A stretch of DNA of 41,489 bases from an uncultured Christensenella sp. Lineage in GTDB: Bacteria; Bacillota; Clostridia; Christensenellales; UBA1242. Positions 1 through 7,240 of this stretch are shown in pieces. The translations under genes and the position numbers were made by a program. The stretch is taken from the NCBI GenBank assembly GCA_949282135.1, contig CASDOR010000002.1:1-41489 (forward strand). Reading direction: 5' to 3'. Within the stretch, counting starts at the first letter, position 1. Each line of letters starts with the position of its first letter. Below the pieces are notes generated by a model. That model did no database searches. It was given only the letters and a program-made list of their open reading frames with translations, and had not been told where the DNA came from.

Positions 1-1
1 A

Positions 2-1213
2 ACGCTTCCAAAAAACTTTACATGGGAGAACGGAGAACAAGTAATTAGTAATGGAGAGCAAATATATTTAGCAACATACACACCAGATGACACTGCAAAT
101 TACAATATTATTAGCAATATTTCTATTAGTGTTATGGGAGAAGATTTACTACAAAATATTAGGATTAAAATAGGGGATGCTTTATCACCTCAAGAAGATG
201 TGACAGGTTCAATGGTTGACAACAAATATTCTTGTACTGTTTTGTCTCTAGCAAATATTGTGGTTGAGTGCAAGGAAGGAGTAATAGTTGAAATTTTTAA
301 AGATGAGGTAAATATTGGTCAAAATCAACCAATTTTTGAAAGTGGACAATATATAATAAAAGCATCAAGAGGACAGGCAAGTAAGGAATTTATTTTAGAC
401 ATTACTGTTGTAAAAGAGTTGTTTAGTTTTACATATAACAATGTCACTGTATCAATGTGTTATGGAAGGGGCTTGCCAACTGGAGAAAATATTATTTATG
501 ATATGTCAAGTGGCGAAAATAGTGTTAAAGGCTATTTTGGGGAAAAACTTGAAGCTGATGATACATCAATAACGATTAATGGTTCAACTCTTTATGCTGA
601 TTCGCTTTATAAAGACGAAAACAAAAGTCAAAAAATTGATTCTTTAACTAATTGTTCACTTGAATTAAAAATAGATGGGAGTGGTGAAATTACTGGTACG
701 ATTAATGCGGAATATACAGAAATTTATTTAGTTTTGTCAGATAGCATATTTAAAGCAATTTTAATTATGAGTGAAATGCCAAAGAAGAGTTATCCTATGA
801 CATTTACCTTTGATAGTACGGCGAATGGGGCTTTTACTGAAGAGGACAATTCCTATAATTTGCAACTGAATTATGGCGACATAACAGATTTTGGTGATTT
901 TTCGGCACTAGAGAATGGTCAGACAGCAATAGAACTAAGAGTTACTCGTGAAATGCTAGGCATGAGTGAACATGAAACAAGTGCTACAACAAAAATAACG
1001 TGGACAAAAGAAAATTTAGGCCAATATGAATATAGATTTTCAACTACTCTTGACGGAGAACTGCTAGGACCAGATGGTAACGATAATACTTTAGAATTTA
1101 CTCTTGAATTTAATAATGGAATTTCAACCATATATGTTGTTGCTGAAGGAGTAGATGAAAATTATATCTCGTACATGATTCCTGTAAACTTTGTCCTAGT
1201 AGAAGAGATTTAA
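2..1213 (+). CDS. Surface/secreted repeat protein, 3' end only
   Basis: The reading frame is open from base 2, so this is the C-terminal 403 residues of a gene that begins outside the window. An internal ATG at 134 is not a credible start, because the frame continues upstream and there is no ribosome binding site. The first residues (TWENGEQ...YTPDDTANYN) match the linker style seen in repeated Ig-like modules of large Firmicute surface proteins (family resemblance from memory). The rest is rich in S, T, N, D and G with alternating beta-type hydrophobicity, and has no enzyme motif. There is no C-terminal membrane anchor or LPXTG signal; the protein ends in a plain hydrophobic beta strand. A role at the cell surface is inference. 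An intrinsic terminator follows the stop codon, so this is the last gene of its transcript. Confidence 0.7.
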   Translation, partial: TLPKNFTWENGEQVISNGEQIYLATYTPDDTANYNIISNISISVMGEDLLQNIRIKIGDALSPQEDVTGSMVDNKYSCTVLSLANIVVECKEGVIVEIFKDEVNIGQNQPIFESGQYIIKASRGQASKEFILDITVVKELFSFTYNNVTVSMCYGRGLPTGENIIYDMSSGENSVKGYFGEKLEADDTSITINGSTLYADSLYKDENKSQKIDSLTNCSLELKIDGSGEITGTINAEYTEIYLVLSDSIFKAILIMSEMPKKSYPMTFTFDSTANGAFTEEDNSYNLQLNYGDITDFGDFSALENGQTAIELRVTREMLGMSEHETSATTKITWTKENLGQYEYRFSTTLDGELLGPDGNDNTLEFTLEFNNGISTIYVVAEGVDENYISYMIPVNFVLVEEI

Positions 1214-1230
1214 AAATATAAACGGTCTAC

Positions 1231-1268
1231 TAAAAAGCACACGGAAATAAAATCCTGTGTGTTTTTTG
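1231..1268 (+). terminator. Intrinsic terminator after surface protein gene
   Basis: The hairpin AAAAGCACACGG / CCTGTGTGTTTT has a short A-rich loop and ends in a T run. It lies about 20 bases after the stop of the preceding gene. Confidence 0.75.
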
Positions 1269-1516
1269 ATTGCTTAAATTATAACTAATTACTTATTAAG
1301 AACTATCTATGTATCAATTTTAACTTTAATGTTTTTTAGTTTTTAAAATGAAAACTAAGTTTTTATCATTATTATGTCAAGTTCGTTAATTGCAACCAAA
1401 CTAACAAAGTGATTATATATTGATATTTGTTAGCTACAGCATTTATGTGGGGTGAATTAAAATTTTAGATTGTAAATATAAAAAATAACAAAAAAAGATA
1501 TTTAAGTTTAATCGTT

Positions 1517-1544
1517 TTGAAATTTTTGGTTAAAATGTTATTAT
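1517..1544 (+). promoter_or_regulatory. Possible promoter of the 1567 gene
   Basis: TTGAAA (1517-1522) and TATTAT (1539-1544) are separated by 16 bases and sit just upstream of the GTG-started gene. Such matches are common by chance in AT-rich DNA, so this is tentative. The rest of the 1269-1566 spacer shows nothing I can name. Confidence 0.35.
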
Positions 1545-1566
1545 TAAATATAGAGAAGGATAAAAA

Positions 1567-1989
1567 GTGGATAAGTTTATTGAAATAAAAGACAAAAAAC
1601 AGTTGGATGAGTTTATGGATCAAATATGGAATTTCCATGATGCGGTTATTTCCAAAATTGACTATGTTTCAGGTTCGTTTGGCTCGCAAGAAGGGACCTA
1701 TGTTTTTGATGATAAGAGAGAATTAATTGTAAGATTTGAAGGTGTGCATTATGATGAAAAAATTGTTGATGCAATAGAACTTAAATTTGATAAATTAGAA
1801 AAAATTTACTTTGCACCTAATGAGGAAAATTATACAACCAACATAATGTGCGCGAAAATTGAATTAAAAGATGATACTTTCATTTTTGTCAATGATGATA
1901 GCTTGAGTGTTGACACAATCATTATTAACGAAAAATTTTATTATTATATTACATCAAAAAAACTTTATTATAGGATAATGAGTAAATAA
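1567..1989 (+). CDS. Hypothetical 140-residue protein, GTG start
   Basis: The start is GTG at 1567, chosen because AGAAGGA lies 6 bases upstream; the next in-frame ATG would remove 17 residues and has no such site. The protein is small, acidic and cytosolic-looking (no signal peptide or membrane segment). It has an early WNFHDA motif followed by alternating beta strands. A short FHD motif near the N-terminus of a small beta-rich protein recalls some polymorphic-toxin immunity proteins, but this resemblance is weak and no toxin gene lies beside it. It stands alone between a surface protein gene and a decayed region. Function unknown. Confidence 0.6.
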   Translation: MDKFIEIKDKKQLDEFMDQIWNFHDAVISKIDYVSGSFGSQEGTYVFDDKRELIVRFEGVHYDEKIVDAIELKFDKLEKIYFAPNEENYTTNIMCAKIELKDDTFIFVNDDSLSVDTIIINEKFYYYITSKKLYYRIMSK

Positions 1990-2682
1990 TTCAAATCAAT
2001 AAATGAAGCAATAAGCAGTAATGATCATTAAACTATGGTTAAGAAAATTAATAAGAAATGGCTAGTGTAATTAAAAAGTTTGTAATAATTATATTAACTT
2101 TAATTTAAAAAGTGAAGTACACATGTTTTGTAAAAATGTAAAGTGTGAATATAATTATTAAAAATAGATACTAAAAATTAATTATGTGACCTTATATATG
2201 TAAAGAAATTATTAGGAGGATAAATATGGACTGCTAAGTTATTGTTTTAACATTAGGAACATCATTAATTACAGAATCAGTTTTCTTTAATAGGTAATAT
2301 ATTTGTGACAAAATCTAATTTGAAAAAGACAATGTTAGAGAACAAGGAATAAAACAAAAAAGAATTCATGCGCAAGAGAATTGATGCATATAGCCAAATT
2401 CTTAAAAATATTAATTATATAGAGCAGAATATTGATAAAGATGATATTTTATTAAAATCAAACACTGAATAGGCTTGGCTTAGTTGGTATTCTTATTGCA
2501 GTAAAGAACTAAATCAACGATTATATATGTTTATCAAACATTTTAATAAAAAAGAAAATTAATGATTTTTTTAAATTTATTAGATATGAGAGAACAAATA
2601 AAAAGCAATATAGAGAAGTATTATGGTATAATAGATAAGGAAATACAAACATAGTTTTTTATTGAAAAGAAATTTATAAATC
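1990..2682. other. Gene-poor zone with decayed fragments
   Basis: No intact gene is visible. A good ribosome binding site (TAGGAGG at 2214-2220) is followed by ATG at 2226, but the frame stops after three codons, suggesting a broken gene start. A 22-codon frame begins at 2586 (MREQIKSNIEKYYG...) and stops at once. Together with the fragments at 2368-2562 and 2683-2905, this marks a graveyard of former genes. Confidence 0.5.
2368..2562 (+). pseudogene. Remnant gene interrupted by TAG
   Basis: One frame reads MRKRIDAYSQILKNINYIEQ and on, then meets TAG at 2470-2472. It continues in the same frame as a coherent peptide (AWLSWYSYCSKELNQRLYMF...) to TAA at 2560-2562. The composition on both sides of the stop looks protein-coding, so this is more likely a gene with a nonsense mutation than chance. 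No family recognised. Confidence 0.4.
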
Positions 2683-2905
2683 TTTACACATTTTATAGAC
2701 GAACTTAATTTTGTCAATTTTAATAAAATGAAGCTTACCAATTTTTATGTTGAGGTCAAAGTATTTATGTCTTTTTTATTGAAAAGTCTTTGATGAATTT
2801 GTTTTCAAGTACTATAATTTTTGTCACTTGAAGTTTATATTTAGCTGCCATTTTTCGTTTATAATATTTTTCTTTAACAAATTTGATAAGATTTTCATTT
2901 CTCAT
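2683..2905 (-). pseudogene. Frameshifted copy of the 15290-15523 gene
   Basis: Reading on the reverse strand from the ATG at 2905 gives MRNENLIKFVKEKYYKRKMA..., then LENKFIKDFS, then a stop. In a second frame it continues as KYFDLNIKIGKLHFIKIDKI. Both parts align with the intact protein encoded at 15290-15523 (MKNEALVEFIKEKYY..., LENKFTKDFS, REYFNLDIAVGELHSIEIEQI). The similarity also covers the bases just upstream of the start: a CTCC ribosome-binding complement and an ATCTTTTGCAA block. It is a decayed paralogue, or the trace of a duplicated segment. The frameshift lies near 2780. Confidence 0.8.
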
Positions 2906-3334
2906 AAGCCTCCAATGATTGTGGCTTTTTAACTTTCATAAAATCTTTTGCAACTATTTTTGAAAATGTTTTTTATTTTTTTAATATTTTTTTAAGATTA
3001 TTAACTAATTTTATAAAATTATTATCACTTGCTATGTTAAGTATTTTTTCATTTTTACTTTTAAAAGAACCTCGCTCAGTGTTAAAAGTTTATTTGTAGG
3101 CACTTTTAATTTTTTGGTAATCACCTTCTAAATAATATATTTTTCATCTGATTCTTTATATAGCTTTAATATTCCGTTTGGAATATATATGAGATTTTTC
3201 TTCATCCACTAATTAAAACATCACTTTCTTATAAAACAAAAAAACGCAAATCTATGCCCTCGTAGACTTACGCTTTTGTCAGCGGCGGTTCGCAATGTCA
3301 ATCCAAATTTTTCCTTAAAAATTCGAACCCAAAC
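2906..3334. other. Gene-free stretch
   Basis: There is no intact gene. On the reverse strand a 25-codon frame from 3205 (MKKNLIYIPNGILKLYKESD...) stops at a TAG and seems to continue in decayed form; it may be another remnant. Bases 3241-3330 are less AT-rich and lead into the repeat at 3341. Confidence 0.4.
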
Positions 3335-3760
3335 ATGTTTCTTCAAAGCGCTCAACCATATAGTTCGAAATGCCAATTCGAAAATGGCGGTTTGAAATCT
3401 CAATACGAACCTGTCAATAAAAATTCAAACTCAAGAGGGCTCCTTCAGAGTGCTCAACCATATAGTTCAAAATCTCAATTCGAAAATGGGCGTAGAGCAC
3501 CTGAATTCGAACCTTTTGCAAAAAATGAGACAATAAATCCCGAAAATGAGAATATTAAAACCGAAATCGACGAAACTGTAATTGTAAATGAGAATGTTGA
3601 AACTAAAAATAAGAAAAGGGGAAGACCCAAAACAAAAAATAAAACAATCCCACCAACCATACAAAAATTTTCAAACCACATCAAGTTCATCAACTACATC
3701 CCAACCCGCGAAATAATAACTTATCGCCATCTCTTCGCCTATGGATTTTATGTGGAGTAA
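3335..3760 (+). CDS. Doubtful repeat-bearing ORF with AT-hook-like patch
   Basis: The frame is 141 codons from an ATG with no ribosome binding site. The first half is a translated DNA repeat (LQSAQPYSSKxQFENG appears twice). The second half holds a basic KKRGRPKTKNK patch, which matches an AT-hook core (RGRP) by eye, then a tail ending YRHLFAYGFYVE. The repeat is imperfect at the DNA level and the reading frame stays open through both units, but this may be accidental. It could be a repeat-derived spurious ORF or the end of a decayed gene. I would not rely on it as a real gene. Confidence 0.25.
   Translation: MFLQSAQPYSSKCQFENGGLKSQYEPVNKNSNSRGLLQSAQPYSSKSQFENGRRAPEFEPFAKNETINPENENIKTEIDETVIVNENVETKNKKRGRPKTKNKTIPPTIQKFSNHIKFINYIPTREIITYRHLFAYGFYVE
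3341..3489. repeat. Direct repeat, 102-bp period, two copies
   Basis: The 47-base segment at 3341-3387 recurs at 3443-3489 with few changes; both begin CTTCA(A/G)AG and contain CTCAACCATATAGTTC and CAATTCGAAAATGG. The spacing between copies is 102 bases. A looser TTCGAA-rich pattern continues on both sides. Confidence 0.85.
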
Positions 3761-3807
3761 AATCTAGCCGGAATAATATAATTTAAGATTAACCTTTTTT
3801 ATTTGTT

Positions 3808-3834
3808 TTGTAATTATTTTTATTTTGGTACAAT
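3808..3834 (+). promoter_or_regulatory. Possible promoter of the HEPN-like gene
   Basis: TTGTAA (3808-3813) and TACAAT (3829-3834) lie upstream of the gene with a short 15-base spacer. The -10 box overlaps a TTG that could otherwise be read as the start codon, which favours the downstream ATG at 3855. Confidence 0.35.
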
Positions 3835-3854
3835 TATATAAAAAGGAAAACAAG

Positions 3855-4496
3855 ATGAAAAGATTATCAAGTTTATTTTATAATGATTCTTGTAGTTATT
3901 ACAAGTCAGCATTAATAATATCTGGAAGCGGGTATCGAAAAGAGGATGGTCAATTGCTATTGACGCCTATATTATTTTTGTTAAGGCATGCTATTGAATT
4001 AATTTTAAAAGCAAATATTATTGATATATTAGAATTTAATAATCAAGACATTTTAAAATGCAAACTAGTAACAGAAAATGGAAACAAAACGAATATAAAA
4101 TTATTAAATTGTCATTCTATTTCAAATTTATTTTCTTATTTGATATATTTAAATACACAATATAGTCTGGTAAGCGTTTTTAATGGCAATGAACTTGAAT
4201 TCTCATATAAAGTAATAAATGACATAGAAAATATAGATAGTAAATCTGATTATTTTAGATATCCTATTGACAAAAATACTAAAGTTTACAAACGTAAATT
4301 TATTATAAGGGGAGATATTGGAATTGCTCCTGAAATAAAGAGTACAAATTTTTTATTTTTATTTGGTTCGCAAAATGAAGAGTGTGTAGTATTTTCGACC
4401 AAGGAGAAAAAATATTTAGAACTAGTCAAGGATATGTCTTCACTTTATAAAATTTTACAGAAAAAAATAAATAGTTCAACTAAAAATTGTCGATAA
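3855..4496 (+). CDS. HEPN-like hypothetical protein
   Basis: I start this at ATG 3855 (MKRLSSLFYND...), which has AAAAGGAAAA upstream; an earlier TTG at 3825 sits on the likely -10 box. The protein has 213 residues. The segment LLLTPILFLLRHAIELILKA, followed later by a conserved H and by DYFRYPIDKN, is the pattern I know from a group of HEPN-fold proteins in defence and mobile regions (P-x-LFLLRHAIEL-x-LK, then FRYP-D). The classical RxxxxH nuclease motif is not clearly present, so catalytic activity is uncertain. It has its own promoter and terminator and lies just ahead of the restriction operon, so it may be an accessory defence gene. That role is inference. Confidence 0.6.
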   Translation: MKRLSSLFYNDSCSYYKSALIISGSGYRKEDGQLLLTPILFLLRHAIELILKANIIDILEFNNQDILKCKLVTENGNKTNIKLLNCHSISNLFSYLIYLNTQYSLVSVFNGNELEFSYKVINDIENIDSKSDYFRYPIDKNTKVYKRKFIIRGDIGIAPEIKSTNFLFLFGSQNEECVVFSTKEKKYLELVKDMSSLYKILQKKINSSTKNCR

Positions 4497-4513
4497 TGGC
4501 AATTTTTATTTTG
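4486..4513 (+). terminator. Terminator overlapping the stop codon
   Basis: ATTGTC (4486-4491) pairs with GGCAAT (4498-4503) with one G-T pair and a 6-base loop, then a T-rich tail. The stem includes the last codons of the HEPN-like gene, whose TAA lies in the loop. Confidence 0.55.
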
Positions 4514-4629
4514 TAAATCGTTATTGCCGATATCTGCTATTTGCTCTACGATGATATGATAGAGTAGATAGTATGTTTAATAATGTATTGCTAACATGTA
4601 TTATAATTTTATGTGTTTTGGAGGACTAA

Positions 4630-4740
4630 TTCAAGCTCTTGTATTACCATATCATCAAAGAGAGAAACGCTGAACAAGTTGCTTATCCTACGTGGATTTC
4701 ACCACTAAAGACAAAGGAAGAAGTATCTAAGATGTTTTGA
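4630..4740 (+). pseudogene. Possible C-terminal gene fragment
   Basis: Directly after a TAA, a 36-codon frame without a start codon reads FKLLYYHIIKERNAEQ, continues to AYPTWISPLKTKEEVSKMF and ends at TGA. It looks like the tail of a lost gene. No family recognised, and chance cannot be excluded. Confidence 0.3.
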
Positions 4741-4787
4741 TAATTAGTAAAAGTCTTTAAAAAGAATAGTGTTTAAATTCGCTTTTT

Positions 4788-4828
4788 AATAAAATGTCTT
4801 GACAATTGTCATGACATTTTATTAAAAT
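4788..4828 (+). promoter_or_regulatory. Palindromic operator with embedded promoter
   Basis: Bases 4788-4823 form a 36-bp near-perfect palindrome. The outer arms AATAAAATGTC and GACATTTTATT are exact reverse complements, the 12-base centre TGACAATTGTCA is itself palindromic, and only one T-T pair (4799/4812) breaks symmetry. TTGACA (4799-4804) is a consensus -35 box inside the centre, and TAAAAT (4823-4828) a -10 box 18 bases downstream. Binding of a dimeric repressor here would block RNA polymerase. The Phd/YefM-like protein encoded next is the obvious candidate, since that family autoregulates by binding palindromes at its own promoter (family knowledge; not shown here). Confidence 0.75.
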
Positions 4829-4856
4829 TATGTTAATAGGAGGGTTATAGTATGTT

Positions 4857-5054
4857 ATGAAACGATATAAACATTTAACGGAATTTAAAACATATGGCGT
4901 TAGAGATTTAAGTCGTGGAAAAATCACAGAAGCTATTAAAGAATCACTTAACCAGCCTGTATTAATTATAAAAAATAATAAACCGCAATGTGTGATGATT
5001 GAGTATGAAGAATATTTTAAATTAATAAAGGAGAAAAAATATGAAAAAAAGTAA
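4857..5054 (+). CDS. Phd/YefM-like antitoxin or regulator, no toxin partner
   Basis: The protein has 65 residues. An N-terminal basic strand (RYKHLTEFKTYGVRDLS) is followed by the helix KITEAIKESLNQPVLIIKNNKP and the strand QCVMIEYEEYFKL. This order (short DNA-binding N-terminus, a helix, then a PVxIxxxxKPxxVMIxxEEY pattern) is typical of Phd/YefM antitoxins. No RelE, Doc or similar toxin follows. Instead the last 14 bases overlap the start of the methyltransferase gene, implying translational coupling. The ribosome binding site AGGAGGG (4838-4844) is 12 bases from this ATG, longer than usual; a two-codon frame (ATG TTA TGA at 4852-4860) lies between. I infer that it acts as the controller of the restriction operon through the palindrome at 4788. 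Confidence 0.75.
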   Translation: MKRYKHLTEFKTYGVRDLSRGKITEAIKESLNQPVLIIKNNKPQCVMIEYEEYFKLIKEKKYEKK

Positions 5055-6204
5055 GAAATTGAGAGTGTTTGAGGCTTTTTCTGGTATTGGAGCGCAAAAA
5101 GCAGCTTTAGAAATATTAAAAAATGAAATAGGGCTTAACTATGAAATTGTGGCAACTAGTGATTGGTTTATAAATGCAATCGAATGTTACGATGCCATTC
5201 ATTATGACGGAGAACCACCAATTAAGTTAACCTCATATGAAGAAGAATTAGAATATCTACAACATTATACATTTAGTAAAGATTCTGTTAAACCATATGA
5301 CATTTCAAAAATGACTAAAGAGAATCTTGCATATTTGTATCAATCTCATATACGCACTAAAAACTTGGGATCTATATTAGATATAGAATCAAAAGACATT
5401 CCTAATTTTGATTTGCTCACATATAGTTTTCCTTGCCAAGATTTATCCACTGGAGGAAAAACTAAGGGAATGAAAAAGGGATCAGGAACACGTTCTGGTT
5501 TATTATGGGAGATTGAAAAAATTTTAAAAGGTCTAAAGGAAGAAGGTAGATTGCCTGAATATTTATTAATGGAGAATGTTAAGGCAATAATGGCAGATTC
5601 AAATTCGGCAGACTTAAAAGAATGGTTAGATTTTTTAAGTGGTCTAGGTTATTCAAACGAAAATTGTATGATTTTAGATGCTTCTAAATTTGGAGTGCCT
5701 CAAGATAGACAAAGAGCATTTATTATAAGCCATTTAGGCGAGCCAGTAAACATTAGTGAAGATAAGTTAAGACATAATTTTAATTATAGATTTTCTGATT
5801 TTGTGCATTCTGCTCAAGGAAATCCGAGATTTCAAAGAGAGTATGACGCAGCACAACTAAATAGGACAGATTCAAGGGAAAAAATGTGGAAAATTAATGG
5901 AAGAGAATGGTCGGAAAATTTGGTGGTACATACGATTACATGTAATATGGACAGAAGTAATACCTCGGTTATGTTTAAATATAATGGACCCAAAGGCCAT
6001 TCGTATAGGCTTTTAACTATACGCGAGGCATTCAAATTGATGGGGTTTTCTGATGAACAATATGAAAAGGCTGCAAAATTGCAATTAAGTTACAGACAAA
6101 TGAATAAATTGATAGGCAACTCAATAGTGGTTAATGTGTTAGTTGAAATATTTAGATTTTTATTTGCAGATAAGTATTCAGAGGATGGAGGTAATAATGA
6201 GTAA
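5041..6204 (+). CDS. DNA (cytosine-5-)-methyltransferase, Dcm family
   Basis: Methylates cytosine at C5 in DNA using S-adenosylmethionine. The motifs occur in family order: motif I FEAFSGIGAQ near residue 10, motif IV FPCQDLS with catalytic Cys132, motif VI MENVKAI, motif VIII QDRQRAF, motif IX around YRLLTIREAFKLMGF, and motif X MNKLIGNSIV near the C-terminus. Length (387) suits a type II methylase. An extra stretch of about 70 residues lies between motifs I and IV (TSYEEELEYLQHYTF... SHIRTKN), as in a subset of these enzymes. The target recognition region between VIII and IX (about residues 240-315) is not matched to any known specificity. The start has AAGGAG upstream and overlaps the Phd-like gene by 14 bases. 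It overlaps the next gene by 8 bases. It presumably protects self DNA within this restriction operon. Confidence 0.95.
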   Translation: MKKSKKLRVFEAFSGIGAQKAALEILKNEIGLNYEIVATSDWFINAIECYDAIHYDGEPPIKLTSYEEELEYLQHYTFSKDSVKPYDISKMTKENLAYLYQSHIRTKNLGSILDIESKDIPNFDLLTYSFPCQDLSTGGKTKGMKKGSGTRSGLLWEIEKILKGLKEEGRLPEYLLMENVKAIMADSNSADLKEWLDFLSGLGYSNENCMILDASKFGVPQDRQRAFIISHLGEPVNISEDKLRHNFNYRFSDFVHSAQGNPRFQREYDAAQLNRTDSREKMWKINGREWSENLVVHTITCNMDRSNTSVMFKYNGPKGHSYRLLTIREAFKLMGFSDEQYEKAAKLQLSYRQMNKLIGNSIVVNVLVEIFRFLFADKYSEDGGNNE

Positions 6205-7240
6205 AATTATTTTGCCTATTGACACAAAATCCTTATATAAAAATATTAAAAATGATAATACATCTGGTCATACAGCAACTGTGGCAACGCCACTAAAGCA
6301 AGGGAATTCATACAATAAACAATTAGGGCAAATTTTGGAGATAAAAGAGAAAGAAATAATTTTTGATGATAAACCTGAACTTATTAAGGAATTGATCAAA
6401 AATTCAAAATCTAAAATACAAATTAAAAATGTTTTTGTATTTGATAAGATTGCTGTAAATGGAATTTTAATAAAAACAGACAGACAATATTGCATATTTA
6501 TTAAAGAAGAAATAGATCCTGAAAAAGCACAATATGGTAGATTAAAAATTCATTATCCAAATACGCTTAAATATTCAGATGTAGATTTAGATATTGACAA
6601 CAAGGCTGTAATGAATGAAGTGTCAAAAGTATTAAATGACTATGCCTTTATTGTTAATAGTTTTCAATATGATAAAATAACACAAATATTAAATTTTGAT
6701 GCTTTCGTAGTAGGAGAAAATGGTGTCCCTTATTCTAAAATATTTGTTAATGAGAAAGGAACAGGAAATAAATTTACTAAGATGTTTAAGGATGCAACAG
6801 AAGATTATGATATGGAGATAATTGCGATTAGGGATAAATTAGGCGAAGAGATCAATACTGAAAACTATTTTGAATTTTGTGATAATATGCATATGAATGC
6901 TGTAAATTATATAAAAAATATTTTGGAAGAGCGAGGTGCAAAAAATATAGAGACACTATCATTGAAATACCCATATCTCTTATATGATATAAGATATGAT
7001 ATTAATGGTATTGTAAGATATGCACTTGTTTTTTGGACGGCAACGAAAATAAAATATTTTAATTTATCTATAAAAAAGGTTTTATTTTGTCATGACTTTA
7101 AGAATTTTTCTGATATATATTTAGTTAGTGACATACTAGGTAAAAAACGAGTATTTAAATATTCTATTGATCAAATAGATAGATTAACAAAACAGATAAA
7201 TTCAATGAAATTTACTGATGAAGGAGTTATAAATGAGTAA
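6197..7240 (+). CDS. Uncharacterised operon component, 347 residues
   Basis: I start this at ATG 6197 (MSKIILPIDTKSLYK...) because GGAGG lies 5 bases upstream; a longer frame from 6143 would be buried in the methyltransferase gene. It overlaps its neighbours by 8 bases on each side, so it is a genuine co-expressed component between the methylase and the GHKL ATPase. No signal peptide or membrane segment. The middle is an alpha/beta region with no motif I recognise. The C-terminal part (about residues 235-335) has ENYFEFCDNMHMNAVNYI, then LLYDIRYDING and a strand ending YLVSDI, which loosely recalls DUF3883-type restriction-fold domains; but the usual E-x-K is replaced by VFW, so it would be inactive if related. 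This resemblance is weak. Likely role: accessory or specificity subunit (inference). Confidence 0.7.
   Translation: MSKIILPIDTKSLYKNIKNDNTSGHTATVATPLKQGNSYNKQLGQILEIKEKEIIFDDKPELIKELIKNSKSKIQIKNVFVFDKIAVNGILIKTDRQYCIFIKEEIDPEKAQYGRLKIHYPNTLKYSDVDLDIDNKAVMNEVSKVLNDYAFIVNSFQYDKITQILNFDAFVVGENGVPYSKIFVNEKGTGNKFTKMFKDATEDYDMEIIAIRDKLGEEINTENYFEFCDNMHMNAVNYIKNILEERGAKNIETLSLKYPYLLYDIRYDINGIVRYALVFWTATKIKYFNLSIKKVLFCHDFKNFSDIYLVSDILGKKRVFKYSIDQIDRLTKQINSMKFTDEGVINE

Noticed and set aside
3341..3489. CRISPR-like or satellite array
   Set aside because: Only two copies with a 55-base interval and sequence divergence.
4857..6204. Toxin-antitoxin pair (Phd-like antitoxin plus a toxin)
   Set aside because: The gene following the antitoxin-like gene is a clear C5 methyltransferase; no toxin-sized gene is present.
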